Positions 44,666 through 54,689 of a DNA stretch of 64,000 nt are shown here, one piece after another; the stretch's first letter is position 1; each line of letters opens with the position of its first letter. The DNA is from Moniliella sp. 'wahieum' (lineage: Eukaryota > Basidiomycota > Moniliellomycetes > Moniliellales > Moniliellaceae). The translations under genes and the position numbers were made by a program. The stretch is taken from contig RSEE01000086.1 of the NCBI GenBank assembly GCA_003971905.1, positions 1 to 64,000 on the forward strand. Direction: 5' to 3'. Under the pieces are notes generated by a model. That model had not been told where the DNA came from and did not search any database. It worked only from the letters and a program-made list of their open reading frames with translations.

Positions 44666-44673
44666 TGACGTCA
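44666..44673. promoter_or_regulatory. CRE palindrome in the proline-rich/VPS9 divergent promoter
   Basis: Perfect TGACGTCA 79 bp upstream of the minus-strand start (44587) and 82 bp upstream of the plus-strand start (44755), in a 167-bp bidirectional promoter. Confidence 0.6.
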
Positions 44674-44754
44674 GCCGCCCAGCTGCCACATGCAGGGGGT
44701 TATGCGGGGGCTAGGCCTTATAACCCCCCCCCCACCACCACCACCACCACCGCC

Positions 44755-47700
44755 ATGCCCGCCGCCGGCGAGTACGACGCGCCGCTGGCGTATGCGCCCG
44801 CCCGCACACGCCACCACCCGCGCCCCGCCCCATCGCCCTCGCCCTCGTCGCCGTCGCCGTCCTCGCCATCCCCATCGCCCTCCGCCGCGTCCTCGCCCTC
44901 GCCCTCGTCCTCCCCATCGCCCGCACCCGCACCCGCCCCAGCACCCGCTCCGCCCCCCGCCCTGCCCCAGTGCCCGCCGCACTACCCCCCCCCCAGCCCA
45001 CCACCACCACCACCTCACCCCTCGCTGCCGCCAGGCCGCCCAGCACGCCATGGCGCCCGCCTGGCGCAGCTCGCGCTCCCGCCCACCTCCTCGGCGCCGC
45101 CCTCGCCGACAAGCTCGCCGCCGTGCCGTGCTCGCCCCCCCAACGACTGGGGCCGCGTCTTGGCCCTGCTGGCGGGACATGCCACGCTGCTGTCCCGCGC
45201 GCCCCGTGGCCCCCGGGCAGGAAATCCCCCTCGCCCTCGTCCTCGACCATCTCGTGCTCACCCCGCCGTGCGCCAGGCCGGCGCCCCGCTGGTCACCCTC
45301 TCGGGCCTGCGCGCCACGTACACCGCTGCCACCGACTCCGCCCCGCCCGCTCGTCTTCTGCGCCTTTGTCCCCAACCCCCGCTTCACCCTCCACACGACC
45401 CAGCCCGCCTGGCCGATATGTCGCTCCCTCGTTCCGCCCTCTGCCGCCCTGGCGACCGACCCCCACAACCCGCACATCACCCTCCCCTGCCGCCCCCCAC
45501 CCCCACCAAGTCTGCTTCCGACGATCAGTTCACCTGGCCCCGGCTATTGTACGCCGCGCCACCGCCCGCCCAGCGTCCCGCCCCGGCCGAGCTCCACGTT
45601 TGAACGGCTGTTGCCGGCTCGCGTCCCCCTCGCTCTTCGGGCCCCGGCTTGCGCGATCATGTCAATAGGGCCGACTCCGAAGAAAACAATGTCTCCTTTG
45701 TACAGGTAGTTGGCCGTGCCGCCATCACCTGCGCCGTCTGGCCACCGAGCAGGCTCTCTCCAAGTCGGATCTCCTTGCGGCCATGGCGGCGGCCATGCAA
45801 AGCGCATCGGCCACCTCCTTGCTCAAGCCAACATCCCCCTGCAGTGATCGATGTAGTAACCAGCTTTGCCGCCGCCTTCTATCCGCAGATGCCCTCGAAT
45901 CCTGCCACAGGCTAAGCAGCAGTGCGGGAAACCGGACAAGCGTTGCCTCGCTTGGTTCCAACCACAGCGGATCCCACACACTGCCCCCCTGGGCCCTGTC
46001 CCGCTCCCGCTCCGAATCGGACACGGAGGCCTGCTCCCTTCCCCCAAGCGTCCGTGGAGGAGATGGCAGAGACGGTGCAATCTCTGTATGCCAGTGTGGC
46101 TGTTCAACTTGCTCCCGAGCTGGGCGAGTCCCAAGACGATGAAGCCCCGCTCTTGCCACCGTGCACAGGCAACTGCATGTGGTCGAGGAGGTGGTGACGA
46201 CCGAACTGTACGACCGCCTGTTTGCGCCGTACCACTCGACCGACCGCGAGTTGGACGCAACGTTGGCCTCGCGGATCGCTGCGCTGAACCTGCTCGGTCT
46301 CGATCTGCCCCACTTGGGCCTCGTCCTTCCGCCCGCCGAGTCCGAGGCTGGAGCGCAAGTGAACGAGACGCTGGGTACGCTGGTGCGCCAGTGCGGCGCG
46401 TTACTGACGAGCCTGGATGCGATGGATTGCCGCACGCCGCACGACAAGCTTGCTGTCCTGGTCCAAGCCCACCATTTGTTGGCCGAAGGCGTAGCACGCT
46501 TACCGCCCATTGAGCTACGTGACGAGCCGGCGATTGATGCCGTCGGGACAGAGCCGGCAACAACCGTATTGGAGACAAGCCCACTGCTCCTGTTGACGTT
46601 CCGGGCGCCCGCGCGCCGACCCAGGGCGCCGCCTCGGCCGATTTGATCCTCCCGCTGCTGATTTACAGCGTTGTCAAGTCCAACCCGCGCGATTTGGTGA
46701 GCCAACTACTGTTCACTGAGCGGTTCCGTGCCCAGGGCCTATCCGTCGGAGAAGAAAGCTACGCACTGGTCAATCTTCAAGCGGCAGTTGCGTTTATTGA
46801 GAACGTGTCGCCTTCAGCCTTGGGCTTTAAGGACGCCGAATCGGTTCTGCCACCGCCGGCGATGCTGCCTGCGCAATCTGCTCCTACGAGACCGAGGGAG
46901 GACGAGTCCTTTTCCGCCTTGGCGATTGGCAATCGTGTGCGCACGCCTTGCCTCCGACTTGGGCGACATTGCAGGCGCGTCCAACAAGGTGGTTGCGGGC
47001 GTACTCGGTAGCTCCTTGACGGCTTTTGGCCGCATCCTCGTACCCCTCCTAGCGGGTCCACGCCTGATACTTCACTTGCTACTTCGGTGCCCGCAGCGCA
47101 CGAGGCAGAGCCGCACCCAACCCCCCGACCCCACTCTCCGCCCGCTGCCGTTCGGAGGGCTGTGCCTGCGCCGCCCCTCTTGTCCACGGCGGCTGGGGAA
47201 CCAGAGCGGCCCAAGCGCGAGCGCAAGGTTAGTTTGGTCGCCGCGGCCGAAGATCGAGAAGAGGCGGCTGAGGCGCCCCGGGCCAGTTTGTCGGAACGAC
47301 TGGCTGCGCTGCCCGTGTTGAACCGGCTCGGCGCTGGTGCGCGCCCGCCGAGTTGGGCAGTGCGCCCGCTGCAGCACGCGAAGTCGATGTGCCTCCCTCG
47401 CTGCTGTCGCCGTACCCGCCGCTGCACCGGCCGCCGTCGAGCAAACGGCCAGTCCATGTGGTGCTTGCGTGCTCGGGCTCGGTGGCCAGCTTGAAAGTGC
47501 CACATATCGTGTCGGGCTTGCTGGCGCATCGCAATGTGCGCGTTCAAGTGGTGCCACGCCGGCCTCGTTGCATTTTTTCGATCGGCAGCAGATTGAGCTC
47601 ATGGCATGGACTGCCGCCGGTCGGCCAATGCCCAACCCCACGCTCGACTTTGGCCTGGGAGAAGACCCGCCCGAACCGAGGAGGCCGAGGCCGAGGCTGA

Positions 47701-48655
47701 GGCTGAGGCTGATCCAAGTCTCAATCCCACTGCCAGTCCCAATCCAATCAGCCAAGGCGATCGGGATCGCCTGTCTCGGCGGCCCTGCAGGCGCAGGCAG
47801 CCAGTGAGGTGCACAGCGACTATACCGTGCTGGACTTGGCCATGGAAAATTTAGCTGCGACACGACGGGATGCGCGTCTGGCCGCCAAGCGGCCCCGACT
47901 CCATCTCTGGACCGACGAGGACGAGTGGACGCAATGGAAACGCGTCCGCGATCCGATCCTGCACATTGAGCTAAGGCGCTGGGCCGACGTGGTGCTCATC
48001 GCACCGTGCTCGGCCGACTTGTTGGCCAAGCTGAACGCCGGGCTGTGCGATACGTTGGTCGTACGTCCCCCCCCCCCCCTCCTCTCTCCCCACTTCCCTT
48101 GCTACCTTCAGATCTGGCTGACTGTCGTTTTGCTTGTCTTTGTTTCCCATGTGCTTTGGGGCTGTCCAGACGAGCTTCCTGCGTGCTCTGTCGCCTACCA
48201 CACCAACTTACCTCTTCCCGGCGATGAACACGCTGATGTGGATGCACCCGCTCACCGCACAGCACATTAGCTTTGTGTCGTCCGTGCTGGGGTACGAGGT
48301 GGTGGGCCCAATTGAGAAGCGTGGCCTGTGGCGATGTAGGCCAGGGCGCCATGGCCGAGTGGCGCGATATTGTGCAAGTGGTGGTGCGCAGATTTGCACT
48401 GGAGCGCATCCCGCTGCCCCCGCCGCCTTCTCACTTGGACGCCACGATGCCCGCAGTGCCCACCATGGCCACCATGGCCACCATGCGCATGATGCGCATG
48501 ATGCGCACGATGCGCACGATGCCCACCATGCCCACAATGCCACGCATGGGGCGGAGGGAGCAGCGGAGGAGGACCAGCCGCCGCGGCTGCCGTCGCGGCC
48601 TTCGTTCCTGGCGTCGCTTGCGGAGGCCGCGAGCGATGCACCGGCTGCCGGGTGA
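44755..48655 (+). CDS. Apparent fusion: VPS9-domain Rab5 GEF + phosphopantothenoylcysteine decarboxylase (Hal3/Cab3 type)
   Basis: Starts MPAAGEYDAPLAYAPARTR, then a long Ser/Pro and Pro/Ala tract. The VPS9 domain (about 46310-46830) reads LDAMDCRTPHDKLAVLVQA, then ADLILPLLIYSVVKSNPRDL, VSQLLFTERF, GEESYALVNLQAAVAFIENV; it would activate Rab5-type GTPases on endosomes. A tail follows (SDLGDIAGASNKVVAGVLGS, SSLTAFGRIL), then an Ala/Pro/Glu linker (KRERKVSLVAAAEDREEAAE, SLSERLAALPVLNRL) with no stop and no ATG, and the flavoprotein domain from 47452: VHVVLACSGSVASLKVPHIV; catalytic His in LHIELRRWADVVLIAP; FPAMNTLMWMHP with the FMN/substrate Asn; and the active-site Cys in ACGDVGQGAMAEW. This makes 4'-phosphopantetheine for coenzyme A. 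An intron at 48061-48179 (GTACGT...CAG) joins ...TLV to TSFLRALS in phase 0. The tail is His-rich. Single-base frame steps occur, for example near 46970, 47054 and 47350. If not fused, the second gene has no visible start codon. Confidence 0.7.
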
Positions 48656-49036
48656 GGCGTGACGCGTGGGCTCAGGCCAGAGGCCGCGCGGGTGTTGCAG
48701 CGGCGGTGCTCGAATGGCAGTCGCAGCCATGTTGTTCCTGGATGATCTGGATGGGGGGACACGGTCGGCAGTTCCTCGCTACCATAGAAACCAGAGAGCA
48801 CAAGACAGCGCCGGGCAGATTACCCCACAGTCTGCATTACGTTACATTAGGTCGGCGGGCAGGGGGGGCGTATTCGGAATTGCACCGGGTGGTCTGTGCG
48901 GGCGACGCATCGGCCGGCTAATAGTGTGCACCGCCGGTGGCGCAACTCGGCCGAGCGAGCGTGCAGAATAAAAGCCACGCGCGTCTTCTTCGTCGGGGCG
49001 GCCCACCCCACCTTACCAGTACGCCTTGCGGCTACC
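48656..49036. other. Intergenic spacer before the epimerase
   Basis: About 380 bp, same-strand gap. No gene; no clear TATA box or CRE. Confidence 0.45.
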
Positions 49037-50218
49037 ATGTCTGCCTTCACGCCCATCCTTCTCGCCTCGCCCACGCTCCAGGTCGCCCTGCTGCCCTTTG
49101 GCCTCACCATCCAGTCCATCCAGGTCGCCGGCCAGGAGGTGCTGCCGTCGTACGAGGACCCGCGCTCCCACGGCCCGCCCAACCGCGCGTTTTTCGCGCC
49201 CATCGTCGGCCGCTTTGCCAACCGCCTGCCGGCCGGGGCGGTCCCCTTTGGTCCGCCGCGCTCGGTGGCGCATCTGCTCGAGTTCAGTGCGCCCGGCATC
49301 TCCCACCACGGCGGTCCCGCTCCGGACCATCTTGCTCCGGGCTTGCTCCAGCATGGGCCGTTTGACCAGTGCATCTGGACTCATCTCCCGCTCGCTGACG
49401 CCACCCTCTTCCGCCTGCCGATGCGCCTGCCGACACGGTGGCTTCGGCCCTGTTTGCGCTCGAATCGCCCGACGGCGACCAAGGCTACCCCGGCCACCTT
49501 CGCGTTGAAGTCCTCGTCGCCCTCACTGCCCCGGCCACCGCGACCGACCCCAAGGACAAGGGCGCTGTGCATCTGCTCTACCGCGCCAAGATCCTAGATG
49601 CAACCCCTGTCACGCCGCTCAACCTCACGCACCACTGGGGGTTCAATCTCACCGCCGGCTCGTCGCTGCCTGCGGCGCTCGAGGAGCACGGACAAATTGA
49701 TGCGCACACGTTGACGCTCCCGCCCAGTACGTTGCTCGAGACGGACGCGCGGGTTTGCCGACCGGCGAGCTGCTGCCCATTGCGAGCGGCGACGCACACG
49801 ACTTTACCAAGGGCAAGCGCTGGGGGACAAGATGCCTGCGGGCGGGTACGACTACTACTTTTGGGGGCCGGAGCAGGCTGGGCTCGTGCGCTTGGCCGCT
49901 GCCTCGACGGGGATGGAGGTGGTGCTGCGGTCGGACCAAGTAGGTGCGCAGCTGTACACGACCAATGGTCAACCGGCCTACCCGGCGCCTGCGAGCCAAA
50001 CGGGCGGCGCACGAATGCAAGCGCTGGACCATGGTGCTGACCGGGCCCGGTGGCAGCAGCTCGGCAACCAGCAACGGTGCTCGGCGATGATCGAGTTTGG
50101 TGCCCCCCATGCTACCTTTCTTCACCCGCACCTCGCCCAGCAGGCCGGCACCGACACGCTCCTACGCCAAGGTCAGGTGTACAGCGCCCACACCAGCGCC
50201 CAGTTCTTGGCGCCCTAA
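49037..50218 (+). CDS. Aldose 1-epimerase (galactose mutarotase family)
   Basis: Interconverts alpha and beta anomers of hexoses, feeding galactose or glucose use in the cytosol. It starts MSAFTPILLASPTLQVALLP at ATG 49037 and has the family blocks LTIQSIQVAGQEVLPSYEDP, FFAPIVGRFANRLPAGAVPF, ISHHGGPAP (first His region), LNLTHHWGFNLTAGSSL (catalytic His in N-L-T-H-H-x-x-F-N-L), YDYYFWGP, VVLRSDQVGAQLYTTNGQP and IEFGAPHATFLHPHLAQ, close to the usual catalytic Glu position, ending SAHTSAQFLAP at 50218. About 393 residues, normal for the family, without introns. The frame steps by one base near 49420 (LFRLPDAPADTVA), 49750 and 49828 (RWGDKMPAGGYDYY), each at or beside a short C or G run and each giving smooth family-like sequence. 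I therefore take the gene as intact and the steps as consensus errors. Confidence 0.85.
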
Positions 50219-51670
50219 CCCCGCCCGTTCCTCGTAGGCCCGAGAGACGCTGCCTGCTTGCTCGTAATGGAATACACTGGATATATGGACCCTTTGGACG
50301 AGAAGAATCCGCGGTAGCAGCGGATGGACGCCGAGAGTGTAGCGCTATAAAAACGTACAGGTGAGCAGGGTGGGATCCACCTCTCAGTGTTGCCTGCACA
50401 TCGCGGTCGTATCACACGCCCTGAGTGGGACAGCAGCGGCCTCAGTTCTTCCCCGCGCAGATCGTTTGAGGTGGTTGCTCTCCTCCGTCTCGCATTTGGT
50501 CACGGTGGTCCCGAGTGGAGTTTGGGGTGCTTCGATTTCAGTTTCCGCAAAGGCATAGGTGATGGCAGCAAGACAGACCAGTACCTTTGGTATTGCGGAT
50601 TTGTCAGACACCACTGCCGTACCCATTGAACCAAGCGGAACTCCGGCTCGGTGTGCGGCTATCGCTTTCCTTGGTCTTAAATCAGCTTCCATTTTGTCCG
50701 CTCTTTACTAGTCTGTCCCATTCTGGCACTCTTCCTCCTCCTCTTCCACTCCTCTTCCCAACAAGACAACAACAGGACCCTTGGGTTAATCTCCTTCTTG
50801 TCACCTTCTCTAACCCGACCACACTACGCTGCATCTCGCCTCTTCCATATACCAACCTCTTCCCCCACCTGTTCGGATGCTGTGACCTCTCGGGCCTAAT
50901 GATATGCGGACCCACATAGTCTCTCTTTTGTATCATAGTATCGCCGGCTTGTTCGACCGCCTGTCTCTTCCAGGGCGGGTATGAGTCTCCGTCCTCTTGA
51001 ACCAACACCATATACTGGTCGTTGCATTGCGCTGTTTTCCCTGAGGGTCTCACCCAACTCTCTTTGGATGTTGAACCGGAGGTGAGCCACCTGGTGGCTC
51101 GTGCATTTTTGGCCACAGGGTAGTCCCTTCAGTCCCTTCTCAAGCGTAGGAGTTTTGGGGTCTTCTCTCGCTTCTGTCCTTCCTGTATGCAGCAACTGAT
51201 CCCGGTGGCAACTGGCTGCTTGATGTCCCTCTGTGTTTGTAGGCTGGCTTAGACCACCAACATCACCACCATAAGTGAGATTGCGTCACCCTAGACGAGG
51301 GCCATCAGAATCTCCAGAACTCAACATCAGAAGAGTGACAGATCGGCCAGCACGCCCCCCATTCCCATTCCCTTCGCTGGGCGTATGTCGTCAACAATTA
51401 TTATATCTGCGCCATTCCGCACTCTACTCTTACCTTTCGAACCCGGACTGTGGATGAAATCCCATCTTCCCTCCTTTTCCAACCGAACAAAAGGACTCTC
51501 ACCATTCGAACGTACTCCTCGCTCCTGCATGCCACCAAGGATCAGCAAGGCCAACTAACACCAAACTCTATCTTCGGTATCATGCTCTTGACGGGCACCG
51601 GACACCTATAGTATATGCCACAAAGGCGACAGTCGTTTTCCCGAGTTCCAGTGCCACCGACAAAGTATAT

Positions 51671-52615
51671 ATGTCGATCCCATTCGAATCACTCGACCAG
51701 AAGATCATGACAATGGCCGGTTACCCAGATATTAAGCGAGTACCCCGCGATCCATCGATCCTCCCAAGAGTCTGTGTAGTGGCACTTCAATTCAACGAAT
51801 GTGTTCTCCAACGGACTCTCATGTGCCGGAAGCATTCCTGGAAGAGAGCAAAAAGGGACGAAGCCCGAGACTCTACGTCTCACTGTCACGGAACGAGTCG
51901 TGTGGATTGTACGATGGAGTCAGACGTAAAGGGGTTCGAAAAGAGCTGGCTGTCTAGGCCGGAGGTTTCTTGTTGTGCGTACCGGCAGAACTATGTTGAA
52001 CAATTTACTCTGCCCCCTCAATGGCCCGGTCCAAGGCTGGATGCACGAACACGCTTGGGCCATTGCCAGACAGCCTATCCGGCATTGAACTGGTCGTCTT
52101 TTTCCAAATTCGTGGTCAGCATGGTCGTGACAGGGACACTATCTCGAGATCCGTGTCTGCGTCACCGAGTCACTGTGGAACAAAGCCAATTGAGCGCGAG
52201 GTCCAAGATCCCGACCATATATAGACTCGAATGGCATATCCCTGAAGAAGCTGGCTCCTACGCATTCCTCCGTCAGCCCAGGTGTGAAAGTAGTGCACAC
52301 CTTCATCCAGATACCCGGATGAAGTTGGATGGGGCAAGAGGGGCGACGTCTGGCCTATATAACAGGATGGATATTGGGAGAGGAAACTTTCTCCAGAACC
52401 GCCATATAGCAGCTGATACGCCCACCTTAGCAGCCCACCAGTGCAGGAGACGATCCACAGATATGCAGCAACTGATCGCAGTACGCGTGGTCATGATTGC
52501 AGGATCGATCGGAGGAGGTGAACTTGAGGTTGCTCACAGAATGTTTCCACGAAGGGAGCCAAGTGGTGACGCAATCGGGCGTGAGTTAGGACGGGATCGC
52601 GAGGGGTCGGGATGA
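51671..52615 (+). CDS. Orphan open reading frame, 314 codons
   Basis: An uninterrupted frame from ATG 51671, with a TATATATG box overlapping the start region, to a stop at 52615. It begins MSIPFESLDQKIMTMAGYPD and ends GRELGRDREGSG. It has no signal peptide, membrane span, zinc motif or family I recognise, and its Arg/Cys/His-rich composition is close to random translation. Its length is unexpected in DNA of middling GC where stops should be frequent, which is the only argument for it. Could be a lineage-specific gene, a decayed element frame, or chance. Confidence 0.2.
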   Translation: MSIPFESLDQKIMTMAGYPDIKRVPRDPSILPRVCVVALQFNECVLQRTLMCRKHSWKRAKRDEARDSTSHCHGTSRVDCTMESDVKGFEKSWLSRPEVSCCAYRQNYVEQFTLPPQWPGPRLDARTRLGHCQTAYPALNWSSFSKFVVSMVVTGTLSRDPCLRHRVTVEQSQLSARSKIPTIYRLEWHIPEEAGSYAFLRQPRCESSAHLHPDTRMKLDGARGATSGLYNRMDIGRGNFLQNRHIAADTPTLAAHQCRRRSTDMQQLIAVRVVMIAGSIGGGELEVAHRMFPRREPSGDAIGRELGRDREGSG

Positions 52616-53143
52616 CTTGAGACATGTTTCGTGCGATTGCTGGACACAAGAACGGGAAAGTACCAAGCCTATCGAGCACCGTCGTCAGCTGGGCAATAAG
52701 ACCAACTCGAGGCTCTCGTTCCTCTGCGCACCATCTTCTCCGTGTGGCGGTGGTAATTCAAGCGTTAAGAGGAAAGCGGCATGTTGGTGACGGCAAAGCA
52801 TATTACGGGGAACTCTTGGCGCTTTGTATGGCAAATCACTACTCTATGGTTCATTGCATGCCGTCAGTTTCTCCTTTCTCCTTTCGACGCCGCGCGGTCA
52901 TCGTAGCAACACTTGTTCGCCGGGTGGATCCTCCCGAAGAGGAAGACGCCCGTCCCGTGGGTCTGGCTCCTCCGCGGACCGTGTTGCCCGTTGGGAGGGA
53001 TAGTGACTGTCGCGAGGGTGGAGGAGGGAGGTCTGCCTGAACGCGGCAGTGGTTACCCACAACCACACGCGTAGAACTGCGCAGTGCGCAGCAAACTCCC
53101 TCTGTGGATAACCCTCGTTCCGCGGCGGCCTTTTTCTACCATC

Positions 53144-54103
53144 TTACGGCTGTGAATTGGACGTGGGAGGCCGGGATACTGAGTCACCACAGGGGGCTCG
53201 TGCGTTCAGTCCACTGAACAGAAGTTGCTTTTTGCCCTGCTTCGACCTAGGAGATCCGCCGTTTCCTCGCTCCGGCCGTCCCTGTTCTGCAACCAGGCCG
53301 AGTGACGACTGTGATGATTGCTTAATGTTCCTCTTCTGTAGCGTGTAGCACTGAAGAGAGGTTTTTTGCACGAGATGGCACTGAGAGCGAGCCAGCCCGT
53401 CGGGGTCTGTTCGCTCCGCTGGGCCGCGGACATGCGCGTCCCACGGAGTAGAGCGTATGGCCAAGCTCAGGCTCGACGTCTGGCTTGGCGGTGTTTGACA
53501 AGTGACTTGGCGGTGTCTAGGCAGCTTGGCGGCAAAAAATCGAAGTAATGGCGATGTGACAGTGTGACATGGAACGCAGGCAGAGAAAGAGCCCGGGCAG
53601 TGCCAAGTGTGTGTAAGAGGTGGGATGGGACGTGTGAGATCGGGGAGGGCATGTATCACATGTGACATGTGACATGGTGTGACTGCGCCCCCATGCTGCG
53701 ACGTGAGATGTGGCGTACTGTGGCCTGGTGCGCTGGCGGGTGTGGGGGTGTTCTGCGGTGTTCTGCTGCGTTCTGCTGCTGCTGCGCACCGGCTGCGCCC
53801 GTGGAGCACCTGAAACAGGTGGCCTGAAAGCTCAAAGTGCGGGGGCGGGGCAGGGGAGCACTGTCGAGGCAGGCACGCAGGGGCAGGCAGGGCTAGGCAC
53901 TGGGCCCGCGCGGACGTGCGTCGGACAGTCCCCCCGTACTCGCCGGCAATGGCGTGAGGCGGACACTGCTCGGCCGCCCGAACGAGGTGGCGTGACTTAC
54001 CTCTGGGGTAGCGCAGGTAGACAGACGCGTAGACGCCAGACGCGCCAAAGGGGGTCGATGCCCTACGCAGCACACCACCCGGCACGGGGGATCCAGCGCA
54101 CAC
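53144..54103 (-). CDS. Orphan open reading frame, 319 codons
   Basis: Open from the ATG at 54103 to 53144. Rich in Ser, Pro, His, Cys and Arg, with no domain, no signal sequence and no repeat structure. Part of it crosses GTGACATG repeat words, which argues against coding. Listed because of its length; probably not a gene. Confidence 0.15.
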   Translation of the reverse strand: MCAGSPVPGGVLRRASTPFGASGVYASVYLRYPRGKSRHLVRAAEQCPPHAIAGEYGGTVRRTSARAQCLALPAPACLPRQCSPAPPPHFELSGHLFQVLHGRSRCAAAAERSRTPQNTPTPASAPGHSTPHLTSQHGGAVTPCHMSHVIHALPDLTRPIPPLTHTWHCPGSFSACVPCHTVTSPLLRFFAAKLPRHRQVTCQTPPSQTSSLSLAIRSTPWDAHVRGPAERTDPDGLARSQCHLVQKTSLQCYTLQKRNIKQSSQSSLGLVAEQGRPERGNGGSPRSKQGKKQLLFSGLNARAPCGDSVSRPPTSNSQP

Positions 54104-54214
54104 CGTGTGACAGCGTCACTAGGAGGTGAGTCACCTGCTTGACTAGGCTGACAACCCCAGCAAGACGGTCTGTGCGACCCATCCGACTATGCCCCGCCCC
54201 CTCTCCTCTTTCGC

Positions 54215-54222
54215 TATATATA
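54215..54222 (+). promoter_or_regulatory. TATA box of the 77-residue gene
   Basis: TATATATA 127 bp ahead of ATG 54349, in a C-rich promoter. The clearest TATA-start pairing in the window. Confidence 0.6.
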
Positions 54223-54348
54223 CCCCACCCCCCTGTCCGCCCCCTGCCTCATCCACATCCCCATCCACACACCGCACTATCCGCGCCACACAAACACCTA
54301 CACCCCCTTACCTTGTTGCCCTACCCACAACAGTTTACCACGCCTACC

Positions 54349-54689
54349 ATGGTGCGTTCCTGTTCCTTTGGCCTTCTTCGCTCTTATCCCCCATCCTGTC
54401 GCCGCATCAATTCACTCTGCCCGCATGCTTACTGACCCCACGTGCCTCGCTTCCACAGAAGGGATTCTCGTTCACGTCGCTCCTGCGCCCCAAGAAGACC
54501 TCGTCGTCGGCCCAACCGTTGACCCGCACCCACTCGTCATACGATGGCGCGCACACCACGCCGTTCCGAGTGCCCGAGGGGGAGGCCCAGCAGCGCACCC
54601 AAACTGGCAACAGCAAGCAATCGGCCAGCGAGATGTACCGCTCCACTACGCTGCAAGAGCGGATCAAGGCTGCCGAACGCAGGCACTAA
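54349..54689 (+). CDS. Small conserved-looking protein, 77 residues, intron directly after ATG
   Basis: The start codon alone forms exon 1 coding sequence (54349-54351). A 107-nt intron follows at once (54352-54458; GTGCGT donor, CTGAC branch-point-like box at 54432-54436, CAG acceptor). Exon 2 (54459-54689) reads KGFSFTSLLRPKKTSSSAQP through TGNSKQSASEMYRSTTLQ to ERIKAAERRH. Basic and Ser/Thr-rich with a short helical tail; no signal peptide or TM segment. I do not recognise the family. The evidence for reality is the clean splice, the TATA box at 54215 and the matching phase. Reading without splicing from the same ATG gives a different, less plausible peptide. Confidence 0.6.

Larger units (their letters stand above)
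50219..54214. other. 4-kb region without a recognisable gene
   Basis: Composition is more AT-rich up to about 53 kb. Two long open frames are listed separately as weak candidates. At 53640-53690 there are overlapping GTGACATGTGACATG words. A (CTCCTCTTCCACTCC)-like stretch at 50740-50790 faintly recalls the internal region of the 28-30 kb LTR element, too weakly to call an element. No tRNA or rRNA seen. Confidence 0.45.

Noticed and set aside
44671-45480. Minus-strand Gly/Arg-rich 269-codon frame
   Set aside because: Shadow of the Ser/Pro-rich N-terminus of the VPS9 gene; glycine/arginine runs are the reverse complement of proline/alanine codons.
16137-50218. Programmed ribosomal frameshifting as the cause of the frame changes
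   Set aside because: The steps go in both directions, have no common slippery heptamer, and differ in number and place between genes.
50600-51200. Second retroelement copy
   Set aside because: Only a short pyrimidine-rich stretch resembles the 28-30 kb element; no LTR, target duplication or protein motif was found.
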